From NCBI GenBank assembly GCA_964035795.1, contig OZ038321.1, positions 9,069,446 through 9,133,445 on the forward strand: a DNA stretch of 64,000 nucleotides, written 5' to 3'. The translations under genes were made by a program, and so were the position numbers. Numbering within the stretch: position 1 is the first letter of the stretch; each line of letters starts with the position of its first letter. The stretch is from Pterobdella sp. o SKG-2022. Its lineage: Eukaryota > Annelida > Clitellata > Hirudinida > Piscicolidae. The notes beneath the pieces were generated by a model that ran no database searches, was not told the origin of the DNA, and was given only the letters and a program-made list of their open reading frames with translations. Positions 11,807-23,810 of the stretch are shown in pieces.

Positions 11807-14800
11807 ATGGATGAAATAACAGAGACAAGTGAAACAATTGAAGATAAAGTTGAATTATCCTTAAAATTTAATGAAAATACAGGGCTAAATAAAGATAATG
11901 ATAAAGGTAATGATAATAGCGATGATGGATGCGTTGACAGCGAAGATGAAAAAAAGGATGAAAAAAGTGAAGTCGATGTTAATGATGATAGATCTCAAAC
12001 CCCATTACAAGATGAGGTAGAATCTAATTTGTCGGAAAAGCTTGAAGGTAATTTTCCAGATTTTCAGTCGGCACTTGATGAAAATCATGAAGAAAAACTT
12101 TCTGATAAAGAAGAAACAATGGATTTGAATGAAAAAATAACTGTTAAAGAAGGGCAGAAGTTCAAAGAATTGAATGATGACCATGGAGAGCTCGATTATG
12201 AAGAAGACGTTGATGAAAATAAAATCAATAATAAAAATAGTGATGAAAACTCTGATAGTGGAGAAATTGATTCTAATAGTAACAAAGTTTGTTTTCTCAA
12301 TTTCATCTTCAATTGAATTATTATTATAATACAATAACTGGGTTTCTTAAAATTTTCTCTTTGAGTTATTTTTTTTCTTTTACTCAGTATGCAAGAGATC
12401 ATGGGAGAGAAGGAAATTCTTCTGATGGAGAACTTCTAGATGTTTGTAGCATTTTGAACATTATATCCTAATAATTTCTTTTTCAATTTTTCAGTTACTG
12501 AGATAATTACAAAAAAATTTTAAGCTTTTTTAATATTCCAATTCATTTATTTTTTTATGCATATGAATTCTTTATTTATAAGCATTATAAATTGAAAATA
12601 TAGTGTAACTTATAATAATATCAATTTTTTGAGTCACTTTTCATGCTAGTATGCTTTAGTAAACATTTCAATAAATATCTAGATTTTAAATCTGTTTAAA
12701 TCCCTTCTATACTGAGGATAGTAAACTTTTAGTTATATTTTCATAAATAAGAATTATCAGAGCTATTCAAGCTTTTACATTTTTATTGTTAGACATTTCG
12801 CTTTATCCCATCTTTGGTCAGTTCCATTGGTAGTGTTTGGGTTCTTATTATCAATATATGCACCAGTGCATGGATGATGGAGTATATATGTTCAGAAAAA
12901 GATAATGCACAAAGTTTTTAAAATTGTTGATGTATATATTAGTATGATAAGGTTAATTGAGGCAATAAACAGCCATGAAGGTGGTGTACAAATTATCAAA
13001 TTAACTTAAAATGTCCTCTTGCATTTGTGGGAGCATAAGGCTGCAAGAACATTCATCCAAGATACGCATTTTGGCTGATCCTTTTCATCTCTGCCCATGC
13101 CATTCCGGTAGCCTTCATCTTTGCCTCAATGTTTTTCCATCAGATCAGCTTGGAATGACCAACTTTTCTCTTTCTCTGTGGGCTCAATTCCAAGAAGATG
13201 TCAAGCAACCATCAAACATAAATTGAAAGGTCATCATTATGACGGTGGATCTATGGTCATCATCATGATGGTAGATATATGGTTCAAAAAACTTGGAGTA
13301 ATCAGCTAAACTTACCAGATTTTATCTAATGTCTGACTAGCACTTAGTATCTTTCTATTTTATTGACTATAAATTTAATTTGTATCAGTGATCACGAGTT
13401 TATACTCAAATATACTAGATGCTTCATGCATCATCATTGGGTCTTGCATTCAGCATTTTGATCTTTGGTTTCAGGTTTTGTGACAAAAAAAAATGTTCCA
13501 GATATAGGCTAAAACATTCTTATTTGATCTAGATATTTTCTGAGTTTCAAGTATTTTGCTGTTTTTTTTTATAAAATCAACATACTTTGTATTCAAATTT
13601 TTATAATGAAGACTTCATCTGCTTTTAAAATATGTATACAACTGAAGGGTTTAATTACTAGTGAAATTGTGTTTCCCTTCTTTTCTTTAGTATTGTTTTG
13701 TAGTAACTTGGAAAAGAAGATTGTATTTATGTCTTGGCTTTTAGTGTTCATTAGTATTTTTGGTAACACTTTCAAAAAATACATGTTATTGAATTTTTTT
13801 GGCAAGGTAGCCTATGCAATATTTCTGTAGGCGGCATATTGGCAAAATAAATTTGTCTATTGTTCTTTTTGATTGATAATATTTTATCCATCATTAATTA
13901 AAAATAAGTCTTGTAGTGTTTTAGTTTTTTTGGATTTTCATTTTGGGATGTAGATGTGCCAGTTTGTCAGAAAGCTTTGATTTTCATTTCAAATTATATT
14001 GTTTCAATTTTTGAGTTTTTGATCATTTTTCTTCCAATTTCTTTCCATCATTTTTTATTATATTGATAAAGTTCACAACTTCCTCGCTATTTCAAGTGCT
14101 TGATGCTTTATTGTTTTGTTTTGTATATACCTGGTAATTTCTATGTAAAAGTTAGCTTACTATCTGTATTAGGAGCTGGATGTTTCATGGATTTTGAGCT
14201 TTATGATATTAAATTATCATGTTTTCTTCATTAATTTTTTTCAACTTTTTAAAGCTATTTTTTGTTTTGTAATTCACAGTTTCCAAGTATTTGAATTATT
14301 TTTTTTTCACTAGTTAGAGTGGATATAAAAACAATTAAAAATTCCATCATAAACTGGTAGGATGAGGATTGTGAGGAGGGTGAGATAAAGGAGCCAGGCA
14401 ATAGGAGGTTCTTGCAGAGACCCTTGTGTCGGTTCTTCACTCGTGGTAGTTGCACCTGGGGAATCAACTGCAGGTTTCTACATCCTGGTATCAATGACAA
14501 AGGTTTGTACCTGTAATAAGTGTAGCTTTTATCTCTTTAATGAGATTTTTTCCATTCTTTTGTATATATCATATTTTTTTTAGTTATGTTTCAATCCTTA
14601 CTTTCTGTTTACTTATAATTTCACATGCAATTTCATTTCACTTGCTCTATTGATTATAAATAAAATTTCATTTCTGTAATAGTATAAAATTAGCTAAGTT
14701 GGTCTAGAACAAAAGTTTTTCAAATCAAACACTGATTATTTTTTTAGCATGAACTAGCACTCTAAAACTTCTTAATCATGCAACCAAAACTTAATAGTTT

Positions 14801-17800
14801 ACTAACTTATTAACTAACAAGCATCATGTTTGTATGCTCAACTTGATAATTTGAGTTTGACTTACAAATATCTTTCTGCCATTTAGCTCATGAAAGCGCT
14901 TGCATTGAATGGTTTCATAGTATATAAGTATGTCAAATGTCACAACAGGAAACTATTCGATGTTGCAGCAGCATGTGATGCCATACAACCACACCGCCAC
15001 CATGCCTGTGCCCATCAGACCTCCCCTCCACTCCAACGTCTATGAGGTATTTTCTTGTTTTTCAACAATTTTTTTAAAGTTTTTTAGTACATTTATTTAG
15101 CAAAAACAGTTAGAATTTTTCATAAATAAAGCCTTATCATAAAAACATTAGCACAAATTGATTTCCATATTTGGCTTAATTTATTTTACCAGGATTTATT
15201 TTTATTCAAACATTGCTTACTATTATTATATTAGTTATACATGAATCATTGTAGAGGTTAGGATCAAGAGCACCTTCTGGCATTCCTACACAAGTAGGCA
15301 CTTCTACTTTTACATTGTGCCAACTCATTTTTTGTTTTCAGCATTAGTTTGCATTCAAATCAACTCCCTTGATAATTCCTATACCTGTATGCTATTTAGG
15401 AAGAGACAGAAGTGAAAGCATTGAGAACATCTGAATCAGCTTGGGAGCGAGGACTTAGGCAAGCCAAAGAGGTTGGTTGCATTGTTGTCAAAGTGGTCTC
15501 ATAAAATTATGTTCTATCATAAGCTTCTCAGGGTTGCTTAAAAGTTTCTTGTAATTCTTTTCCATTTAATCATCAAAATTTTCTCTGTTATTCTCTTTTA
15601 TGCAAGTATAATCACTACTAAAAATAAAAATATTTAATGCACTTTAAAAAAAGGAAATTTTAAATTTCGAATTAAATTTTGGGATTTTTGAGTTTTATAA
15701 AAATTTTTATAGTCATCGTTATTTGGGTGCATAGGGAATCATTTATTTTCTTCAAGTAAATTTTTTTATTTTGGTAATCTAATTATCCCATCCTTGATAA
15801 TCATGTTGATGTTGTAATGATGAATCAAAAGTTGAAGAATAAGACAAAATCTGGTTCTGTCACTGACAATCAAAAAGAAGCTACATCATCTCCTGTTTCT
15901 TCTCCTTCTCCAACAAATCACAGCAAGTCTCATCAACTGGCTCCTCCCCCTCCTCGAGACCCATTCTACGATGACGCTCAGAGACCACCCATCATGCCTG
16001 GGTGAGTATATTTTTAGAGTCATTCATTATCTTTATACCATGAGATTATTACTTATGAGGTTGTTACTAAATAGACTTGATCATGGCACAGCATGCACCA
16101 CCCATTGGAGCAGTGGAAGCCCATGCATGAGTTTGAACATCCTCGATGGCCCCGACCACACATGCACCCACATGACTTCAACCCTTTTTTCCACTATGAC
16201 TATCGCATGCAGGTCAGTACCCTTCCATTCATCTGTGTCTGTTCTGTGGTTTTCTTTCAGAGAAATATTATTCATGAATTAAAATTTCTAAAATAAAACA
16301 GAAAATTTTTTTTAAATTTAACATGTTTGATCAATCGAGGTCACAAATATACATTGTTAAGCAATATTGGCAGGGAGCACACAAGGGCAGAAGATTCAGT
16401 CCTAACAGGTTGGCTATTTTGATCTGTTAGGGTGTACTACTCTTCATTTTATTCAATAATATATGTTCTCATCATTAGAATAGTTCAGAAAGTAATTAAC
16501 TTCATGTAAATATATCACTTCTCTAATGAGTTGAATGTTGCAACAGAATGGGCAGTCGTTTTGAGCGCTTTAGCTCACGAGGCAGTGGAGAGGTGAAAGG
16601 CAGGCCTGTAGAGTGGAAGGACCCTTGGAGCAGGTCACTTCGTGTCTGCATGCATTTGATTTGTTGTTTCATAAGTCATGAGATGTATTAGCAAAGATTA
16701 TTAAATAATTTGATTTAATTATAAATGTTTGTTTTGGGCCTTGAGTTGAACTAAACTTAATCAAGCACTTGAAGACTGTTTTATGTTTAACTTTGATGAA
16801 ATTAAACTTCTGTAGCTGTTATTGACAGGAATATTTTGCTGGTTTTAACTCACAATAGCAAGAAAAACTACTATATTGTAGGAATGGCCCATATTGATGT
16901 GCGATGTTTTCATTTTTGGCGTTATCTTTGACTGGAATGTGTATAAAAATATAGTTCTGAAAATAATTATCATCTTTTACCTTTTTATAGTCCTATTTGC
17001 ATGAGATTAGTATGTTCTAAAGTCATGATTCATGTACTACAAATATTTAGACTGGTTGTTGTTCTTTTCAGTAACTGGGACACAACTGTGGTTTAATTTA
17101 ATATGAGCATGATTTCGCACACAGAAGTAGCAAAAAGAAATCAACGTCGCGGAGTGGCAGTGGTAAGAGATCTAATGTGAGCTACTCTTCATTCACATCA
17201 AGGTGCTTATTAAATTATGTTTTTGTTGATAAGTTACTGCAGTATATGGAACGTAAGCTCTGCTTACAAAGAACTTTGTCGATTAATAGTCTCACGTCTC
17301 TTTCCATGCTAGAATGGTTTGAACGTGGTGCGCTTTTCGTAGTATATGATGATTTAAATTTTTTATTAAAATTCATTTGTATAAGAAATTTTATTATATT
17401 AACGTTCAGCCAATGATTGAGATAACCACAATAATGCATCATACAGCAGTTCATCATCATCAGCCTCCAGGTCCTCATACTCCTCCTCGAGATCCTCTTC
17501 AGGCTCCTCCTCCTCCAGGTATGTGCCATGCTATATGTGTGTTGGAAATGGCTTATAAACATGATCGAAGCTTGTCAATTTTTTATTTGTGTATTCTCAT
17601 TGAATCAGTTTTTTCAAAAAAATCATCACTAAATGAATAAATCAAAATGATTATATCGCTAGGTCAACAAGCAGTTCACCAATTCGAAATAGGAAATCTT
17701 TAAACGCCACCAATCCCATGTCAAATAATAAAAAAAGGTTCAATATTTTTATTGTCCATAAATTCTTTTCAATTTTTGCTTTTTATTGTTTTCGATTTAA

Positions 17801-20101
17801 ATTTTTTAAATTTTTGGGTAAATTTTAATAAAAGTTAATATAAATTTGATTAAATTTATTTTTCGTTTCCAGTGCAGACTCATATAAAACAACTTTTTCT
17901 GTAAATTGTTCAAAAGTAACAAAAATATATAGAGTATTCAGTAAAAATGAAAGTAGTTATAAAATAGGAAACTGTTCAAATATAAATAACGAAGCAAAAG
18001 TATAAATAAGTTTAACGATTGCATTATGGAAGGTAATTTCAGCTTCATTATTTATGACTTTAAATATTTTTAAAATTTGAATAATTGATAATAAAATCTT
18101 GAAACTTTCATGCAAAAGCATGTAAATATAAGATGTACATGAAGAACCAACCATAATGCAGTGAAGCAGCAAAAGTGATTCCTCCCAGCATGCATGACCT
18201 CAGCAACATATCCCCATCCCATCACAAAATCACTAAACAAAAGGCATCATTAGGAAGACCTGCCACAACAAAACCACCTTCACCCATCAAACCCCCTCTT
18301 CAAAAACCTCCCGTACAACCACCAGCACCACCTACCCCCTCTACCTCAGTTCCAACACCTAACCTTCCACAACCTACTCAAACTGCACCAAAACCACCCA
18401 TGCACATAACAATGACAAACAAGGCTCCCAAAATCGTGAGCAAGCATCGTAGTGTTGTTGAGGCGTTCAAAGATGATGACGACGATGAGAATGCCCGAGG
18501 AAGCAAGAAAATGCGCTTGAGTCATTTTTCAAATGAAGATTCTAATGTTTTCAAAAGCAAAAACAGTATTAGTGCCAGTGACGTCAATAAAGATATTAGC
18601 AACACCAAAAGAACAATAGAAGAGGGTTCTTCTAATAGAGAAAAACGGAAAAGATTGCCTGATAAGTTTGACAGGTTATCAATACCAATATATGTAAAAT
18701 TAAATAAATTTTAATTGGTTAATATTTTTCATATACTGGTGACTAGGTCAAGAAATTCTTCTGAATCTCAATCTTCTTACTCATCATCATCTTCATCATC
18801 ATCTGGGTCGTCTTCTTCCTCCTCAAACCACTCTAAACGCATGTCCCATTTGGCTTCACCTATATCTTCAGATAGTTCTGCTTCACCTTCTAAGCGAAAA
18901 TCAAAAATGGGTTTGCTTATTTTTCTAATCCATCATTTTTTCTGTATACCTCAATTTTGTGTTTTTAAGTTTATATGATTGTCATAATCTGTTTTTAAAT
19001 CAATGGGAATCAAATAATTGGCACAATTAATATTGTAGACCGTTTGAGACTAGCTAAGGCACCAGCAGACTTGTCTGAAATGGCAGGGAGAGGTGGTTTT
19101 GAAAGAAGGAAAATGATGCATGGTTTCATGACTGAGCCACACCGACATGACTTCTTTGAAGACAGAGGACGCAGGAATGACTACCACCAAGCAGAATATA
19201 AAAACGTTGATTTGAGAGGTGATGGTATGGAGTCAAAAGGTCACATGCCAGATAATCGTGGTGATGTCAGGGGTGGTAGAGGCATGTACCATGGTGAGAT
19301 ATATGAGAGGGGTGATTTGAGAAGCAAAGAGGATGAGGCTAGAGGAGATTATTACAAGTGGGTTTTGATTCAAAATTACTTCAGTTTCTTTTGATATTCT
19401 GCTATTTCACATTAAAATGAACAAATTCAAGTTTCGTTTAATAAGTTAGTTTTTAAGATATTTTTTCATCAATTATGAATAGTTCATCGTTTATAAAATG
19501 ATGGCACAGTTCAAGATATGACAGAGGTTCGAAGGACCGTCGGATGGAGGCTAGCATGGAGACTTCTCGGGGCAGGATGCACCCAGACTCTCGTGCCTTT
19601 AACCATCCCAGAGGCTCTAAGGTGCCTTCATATCGTCAAACTGCAAACTTTTCACCTTACGTAAAAATGATTTTGATCTAAAAATGTGAACGCTCTGTAG
19701 TTTAATTTCTTTATCGATGTTTCAATTCAAATATGATTAAATTGTAAAAAAGCTTTTAATAAATGACTAATTTATTTTTCTAAATATTTTTATTTATTGA
19801 CACATACAAAACAGGAATTTTCAAGAAAACGGGGCTTAAGTCCGTCAAATAAAATGTCTTCCAAAGGCCTCGATGGTATCAACATTGCTTTTAATATTTT
19901 CATGCATTTTCACCATTTAATACTTAGTTTCTTTCAACGTATGAGCATCATCACAAATTGATTTAAATCTAATGAACATTAGGAGGAGGGTCGAGGGGCA
20001 GCAAAGGAGGGACTGTGAGACATGACAGAAGGGAGGAGTTGCTGATGCAGCTGAAGGCCGTCGAAGACGCCATCGCTAAGAAAAAAAATAAAAACCCTTG
20101 A
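11807..20101 (+). CDS. ZC3H18: ZC3H18 orthologue, CCCH zinc-finger RNA-processing factor
   Basis: Eighteen coding exons: 11807-12286, 12388-12441, 14361-14502, 14949-15046, 15400-15471, 15832-16001, 16092-16212, 16374-16408, 16547-16633, 17125-17162, about 17422-17518, 17663-17737, 18162-18674, 18747-18910, 19039-19357, 19510-19621, 19815-19875 and 19983-20101. The phases join to 918 residues (human 953). ZC3H18 is a nuclear protein linking the cap-binding complex/ARS2 to export or exosome decay. An acidic N-terminus (residues 1-178) ends in SDGELLD and EEGEIKEP. A single CX7CX5CX3H finger follows (Cys201, Cys209, Cys215, His219) and then HPGINDKGNYS. Next come SESAWERGLRQAKE, VEWKDPWSR, SR/serine-rich tracts, a proline-rich exon, LASPISSDSSAS and the diagnostic C-terminus REELLMQLKAVEDAIAKKK. 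The conserved block expected after AKE is not evident. The acceptors of exons 6 and 11 are weak. A polyadenylation signal AATAAA is at 20297. Confidence 0.93.
15084..15155 (+). repeat. Hairpin-core interspersed repeat, copy 2
   Basis: The stretch contains TTAGTACATTTATT, AGCAAAAACAGTTAGAATTT and GCCTTATCATAAAAACATTA, matching the shared core. The left half of the stem has mutated to CATAAA while the right half CTTATC is kept. It lies in a ZC3H18 intron. Confidence 0.55.
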
Positions 20102-23100
20102 TTCTTTTATACGCTCATGTTACTTTAACTGTATTTATGTGTCTAAGCTTAATTTGTATAAACAGTTATTTTTTCAATCTAAATAGAGCGCATTTTGGTT
20201 CCTTTATAGGGTCTTCAAGTTTATTTATTTATAATTACTATATTTTGTCTCTTATTATTTTCAAATAATTTAATTTTAGAAAACAATTATTGTGTCAATA
20301 AAATTGTCACTGTGATACTTTTTATTACTACGTGAATTAGAAAAACAATCACTTAAAGCTTTTCGATATCTATTTCATAAAATTTCAAGCAACTTATATA
20401 AACTTTAACATGACTTCATGATAAAGTTAATTGTAAATAGTGCTACTTATTTTAAAACTAAAATAAAATTCAACAAAACTTATGGTTTAATCAATAAAAC
20501 TTGACTTATCAAGTACACAAAAGTATATTATTAAGAAAAGATCAGGAAGATGTTTTAGCAAGAAATAAAACGAATTTAACGAAGTGGAACATAATCTTCA
20601 TCAGAGCCAACGTAAATACTTCAAATTATTTGAACACAAAAAGTATAAATAATTTGCAGTATTGAACGAAGGTTTATGTGAGCTAGATTTCCAAAAAAAT
20701 ATCACAGGTGAATTTAATAAAACCAAATATACCGAAGTTGGCCAACATGGCATACCTGAATCTTGGTACCAGGCCTAACATCAAAACCCCATACTGTAAA
20801 AAAATTTAAAATATAATGTTTGAATAGAAAATTAAAGTATGAACTACTTTTGAAATCAACCAAAAAATAGAATCAATTTTCATTAAAAGCAAACCATACA
20901 CTACATTACGCCATCTACAAAAGGTACACAGTTGCATAAAAGTCTATGTAGATGAAAAGGAAAAACTGCTCTTGTTGGATGGAATGATCAATAAAATAAA
21001 ACTCCGTTGAGTCTTAGGTGATAGATTCTTTTTTTTATTTCAAATTGGTTATACTAAAAAACTTCAAAATTAAAAAAAAAACGTTTGAATCGTACTGAAT
21101 ATTGAACCAGCCAAAATTTTTATAATTCATTATTAGCAATTTTATTTTTATTTGGCAATGACGTAGAGTTAGCTGAAGTTAATGTCACGACGCCATTGGA
21201 GTCCAGATTAGCCCCATGATGATGTGATTGATGCCGAAAAACTTTAGTTTAACTGTGATTAAAATCTGGTTAGGTTTTATTAACTCTCATTTTTGGACTA
21301 ATAATTCCTATGTTTTTATAGGTTTGTATTTAGTGGAAAACCTTTAAACATCTAATGTATTATGAATTTATGACAGAAATGTAAGTGCGGAAGAGAAATT
21401 TTTAAGAAATTTTTTTTCGGAAGTTATTAATAACGGTAATCCCACCAATAAAGTGCCATTAATGTTGAGTCAGCGTTGAAAAATTTGTCGAGGGAAGACG
21501 TCGTCAAAAGTTCTATGTCATGTATAAACACAAGTTTTTTTCATTTCAATGAAAAAATGTTTCGAGAACTTTAAAAGGGCGAAAATTAAAATATTCTTTC
21601 GCAAACAAATAGTCTTGCTTTAATGGAAAAAGTACCTTGTAGTAATCTCAAACTTTTTTAACCACATGTTAAGGGCCAAAGTCAAGAAAATCCATTTTCT
21701 TGAAATACCCGTTGCTCAATAAAATAAGTTGTTTGTTAATTCAGATTTTTTTAGCACTTCAAAACATCCTGTCACGACAATTGTTAGCACAAATGTTAAG
21801 TAAGCCTCCCGAAAGTGGTAAAAAAATTTTGTAGTGAAAGATTATACTTGAAGAAAACAACTGAAAAAATTGAAAATTATAGTTTTCAATTAATTAAACT
21901 TTCACATAAACTATCGTCAAAATGAAAAAAGTTATCTGGTGGTGATATTCATGAAAAGAACACAGGCTGGTTGAAAAAATGTTTGAAGACTATCGTATGA
22001 ACAACACAACTAATGAAAACTGTGAGTTATTGCCACAAAATATGGACAAGACTGAATAATTAAATGTTCGATAATGAAAACTCAGTTTGAATCACGTCTA
22101 AGACTTTTCATTGTAAAGTATTAACCTATAAACAATGAAATAAATTAAAGATAATCCCTTTCGAGCTTATTAATTCACCAAGCTTTTCTATTTATGATTT
22201 AGAAATGCGAAAATACTATATAATTATATAATAAAAAATTTTGGTTTGTGAGAATAAATAGTGGAATACAAAAATTAAAAAATTTTGGATATAGAAAATA
22301 GCTGAATTTACGTTTATTGAAGCGATTAGTTTAAAGAGATAAGTACATCTTTCAATATATTAATTTTCTTGTCAGTTTGGTTATTGAAAGATAGTTTAGA
22401 ACGTCTAATAAGGGGAGTTTCCAAAAATTTTTTTTCGGATGTCTATCGGTGCTTTTTCAATGGTTTCCCCACTTGGAGAAGTGCGACTGATTGGTTAACA
22501 GGTGTTTTTCCGGTTCAGACTTACCCTCAAAGTTAGATCAAATCTTTTTACTCCTATGAAGGTCATTTCTGAAAGACATTCATATATTGTGTAGGTACCT
22601 GAGAAGTGAAATAAAACGGCAACTCGTGGGATTTAAAACATCTGGCAGCCTGAATATGTTTGAGTCTGGAAATTTGAATAGGGATCTTTCTGGAGGCAAA
22701 CTGATGTTGCAATGGTAACTATTCAGAGTTTAGAAGAAGAATCATATAAATAAGTAGTTTTTTTAGTTTGAAGATGTTTTTTTAGAGAATCGAAATTTTT
22801 TTGGTTAACTTGCCGTTGTGAAGGAAAACCCTGTCAAAGTATTAAAATTGAAATCGCGTTCGTTTTTTCCGTCAAATCTTTTTTAGAATATTAACATACA
22901 TTTTACAAAAACCATGAAAGCCTTACAAAAATGTTTGACTATTTCGAAAATTTTATTCTTCAGGTACGAAAAAAGTAGAACGAAAGTGGTGTGATGGAAA
23001 TATAATATATAACAAATGTAATAAAAGTCAACATTTATTCCAAAAATATTTTGAAAAAAAAAATAATTTGAATCATTCAAATGAGTTAAAACTTAATTTT

Positions 23101-23810
23101 TTCCATAAATATCTATATACTGCCTAAATATATAATGTAAAAAGCTGACAGTTGTTGACGAAACGATTCTCGGCTTTAACCGTTAATTAACTCTTTTACC
23201 ATTGTGCTTAACCTTTTTATATAGGTTATTTTAGTACTACTTTTAGATAAGCTTCATATATTATTGTCACCAGATCATTTTAATGTCAAAATAATTATTG
23301 TAGCAAGAAAATTAATGGTTTTAAAATACCGAGTATTTTATTAGAGAATATGCAAAAATGATGGTTTTAACATAAACGATATCTAGAACATAAAAATTTT
23401 GTTTCAAAATGATTTAATTACTTTCATGCAAATTTACTAGACTGAGACGAGATTCAAGTTTATAAAAATATAACTAAGCAATATAAAATGTCATAAATTG
23501 AAAAATGGATTTATTTATTCAAAAATTAACTACACAAAATTTTGAAAAATGAAATGTTTCAACAAACGCATCGATCAGCTATAACAAAAGCTATTTTACA
23601 TAAGATAAATGTTTCAAAATGTTTTAGCATAATTCAAATGTCTGTCTATTTATAATACAACGTCCTAATACAACAGTATTTCATTTTTTAAACTTAAAAA
23701 TTTATGTTTTCGTACTATATGTTGAATATTCAAATAAATTATGAAAGAACTTTTTAAATGGAGATTATCAACAACGAAAAATCAACGTCTTAAGCATGTG
23801 GATAATGTTT
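20102..23810. other. Intergenic region between two convergent genes
   Basis: This holds the 3' flank of ZC3H18 and that of the copper transporter. I see no assembled gene. Two short patches look mildly exon-like on the minus strand: about 20750-20800 (framed by ACAG and a GTATGC) and about 21120-21245, where a 34-residue frame ends in a stop. Neither can be tied to a family or to each other. An AGCTTTTCGATATC motif at about 20357 resembles the arms of the foldback elements. The rest is AT-rich with nothing recognisable. Confidence 0.35.

Noticed and set aside
12005..12402. Minus-strand frames rich in Ile and Phe opposite the first ZC3H18 exon
   Set aside because: They are shadows of the acidic, Asp/Glu/Asn-rich coding strand.
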